This document shows positions 5,682-6,301 of a DNA stretch of 6,301 nucleotides, piece after piece. Origin of the DNA: Pseudomonadota bacterium. GTDB taxonomy: Bacteria > Pseudomonadota > Gammaproteobacteria > Burkholderiales > SCOH01. The stretch spans positions 1 through 6,301 of the forward strand of contig JAUPTR010000012.1 in the NCBI GenBank assembly GCA_030917985.1. Reading direction: 5' to 3'. The notes beneath the pieces are model-generated. The model worked only from the letters and a program-made list of their open reading frames with translations. It did no database searches and was not told where the DNA came from. The position numbers were made by a program, and so were the translations under genes. Every line of letters begins with the position of its first letter. Within the stretch, counting starts at the first letter, position 1.

Positions 5682-6301
5682 TTACTTCAATGCCGTGGCT
5701 TCCAGTTGCGCCAGCACTTTGCCTTCGCCATCCAGCAGCGTCAGGCTGGCAACGTCAAGACGGTAAGCAGCGACACGCTCCAAAGCCCTGGTGAAAGCCG
5801 CCTCGGTATCCATCCCGGTCGGGCAGGCCATCATGGTCACCGCCACGCCTTTGAACCTCAGCGAATTTCCCTGCAGTTCATACCCGCCCATCATGCGATT
5901 GCAGCCGGCAAAACCATGCATGCGCCCATCCTTGCCTCCCAGCACCAGATGTGGCTCGCGTTGCTGCTCTGCCAATACCACCGCCTGGCCATTCAGCATT
6001 TGCAAGCGCCAGTAGGTGTTCTGCAAATCCCAGCTGGCTTTTGTCGCTTCGGCAACATTATCGCCGCTACGGCACTGCATCGGGGTGCGCCGGCCGATGG
6101 TGAATGTCACCTCATCACCCTTGCCCCGCAGACTGTGCTGGGGCGTTGCATACAGAAACCCCGACGCCACCGGCCTGGCCGGCAACACCACGAGCTTGCC
6201 CGATGGCAACGCCACCGACGCCTGCGCCCCGTCTTGCGCGTAGCTCACTCGCAGTTGCGGTAATTGATCACACTGGTAAATCACCTCGCGCACCTTGGCC
6301 A
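5682..6301 (-). CDS. MliC-META two-domain protein, 5' end beyond the window
   Basis: The visible part has two domains. Counting from the GTG codon at 6293, residues 5-75 resemble the MliC/PliC c-type lysozyme inhibitor fold: YQC near the start, LPSGKLVVLP (29-38), SGFLY (44-48), KGDEVTFTIG (58-67) and a closing cysteine at 74. S44 and K58 are spaced 14 residues apart, like Ser89 and Lys103 of Pseudomonas MliC, which insert into the lysozyme active site. Residues about 88-200 resemble the META/HslJ domain: TYWRL, FAGCNRMMGGYEL, LRFKGVAVTMMACP and a following MDTEAAF segment. The frame stays open to the window edge and no signal peptide is seen, so the true start and an export or lipoprotein signal probably lie outside. 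An inner-edge GTG at 6293 is unlikely to be the start because it leaves no leader. The likely site is periplasmic or the outer membrane; lysozyme inhibition is inferred from the domain. Confidence 0.87.
   Translation of the reverse strand, partial: AKVREVIYQCDQLPQLRVSYAQDGAQASVALPSGKLVVLPARPVASGFLYATPQHSLRGKGDEVTFTIGRRTPMQCRSGDNVAEATKASWDLQNTYWRLQMLNGQAVVLAEQQREPHLVLGGKDGRMHGFAGCNRMMGGYELQGNSLRFKGVAVTMMACPTGMDTEAAFTRALERVAAYRLDVASLTLLDGEGKVLAQLEATALK

Noticed and set aside
5580..6263. A 227-codon open frame on the + strand
   Set aside because: It crosses the terminator at 5637-5664 and is antisense to the MliC/META gene.

Overview
The window reads as ordinary, dense, GC-rich proteobacterial chromosome. 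The mix of genes (TlyA, a Gcr-type 'site-specific recombinase' membrane protein, a YbhB-type PEBP protein and an MliC/META protein) suggests a betaproteobacterium, perhaps of the Neisseriales/Chromobacteriaceae. That placement is inferred from protein families and style, not from a sequence search. I see no insertion sequence, prophage, CRISPR array, tRNA or rRNA.

Layout: (1) 1-99 holds the terminator of an upstream + strand gene, followed directly by a promoter with a perfect TATAAT. (2) 100-873 (+) is tlyA, an rRNA 2'-O-methyltransferase. (3) 874-927 is a short gap containing a 16-bp sequence that matches the chromosomal parS consensus (the ParB binding site) at every position, then a strong Shine-Dalgarno. 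(4) 928-2925 (+) is a TTG-initiated Gcr/SpecificRecomb-family protein with a soluble N-terminal half and a multi-pass membrane C-terminal half. (5) A bidirectional terminator separates it from a convergent gene at 2972-3655 (-), an enoyl-CoA isomerase-like crotonase protein. (6) A 129-bp divergent intergenic region leads to a two-gene overlapping operon at 3785-4985 (+): a DUF4287/DUF5655 protein and a PHD-type 2-oxoglutarate/Fe(II) prolyl hydroxylase-like oxygenase. (7) 5066-5617 (+) is a secreted YbhB/YbcL-type PEBP protein. (8) A second bidirectional terminator separates it from the convergent partial gene 5682-6301 (-), which encodes an MliC (lysozyme inhibitor) domain fused to a META domain.

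The genes do not form one pathway. tlyA and possibly the EF-Tu-hydroxylase-like oxygenase both concern modification of the translation machinery. The PEBP protein is predicted to be exported and the MliC/META protein is probably exported too. The most informative single element is the parS site. In most bacteria parS sites cluster near the replication origin, so it suggests that this locus is origin-proximal and is a ParB-loading point for chromosome segregation.
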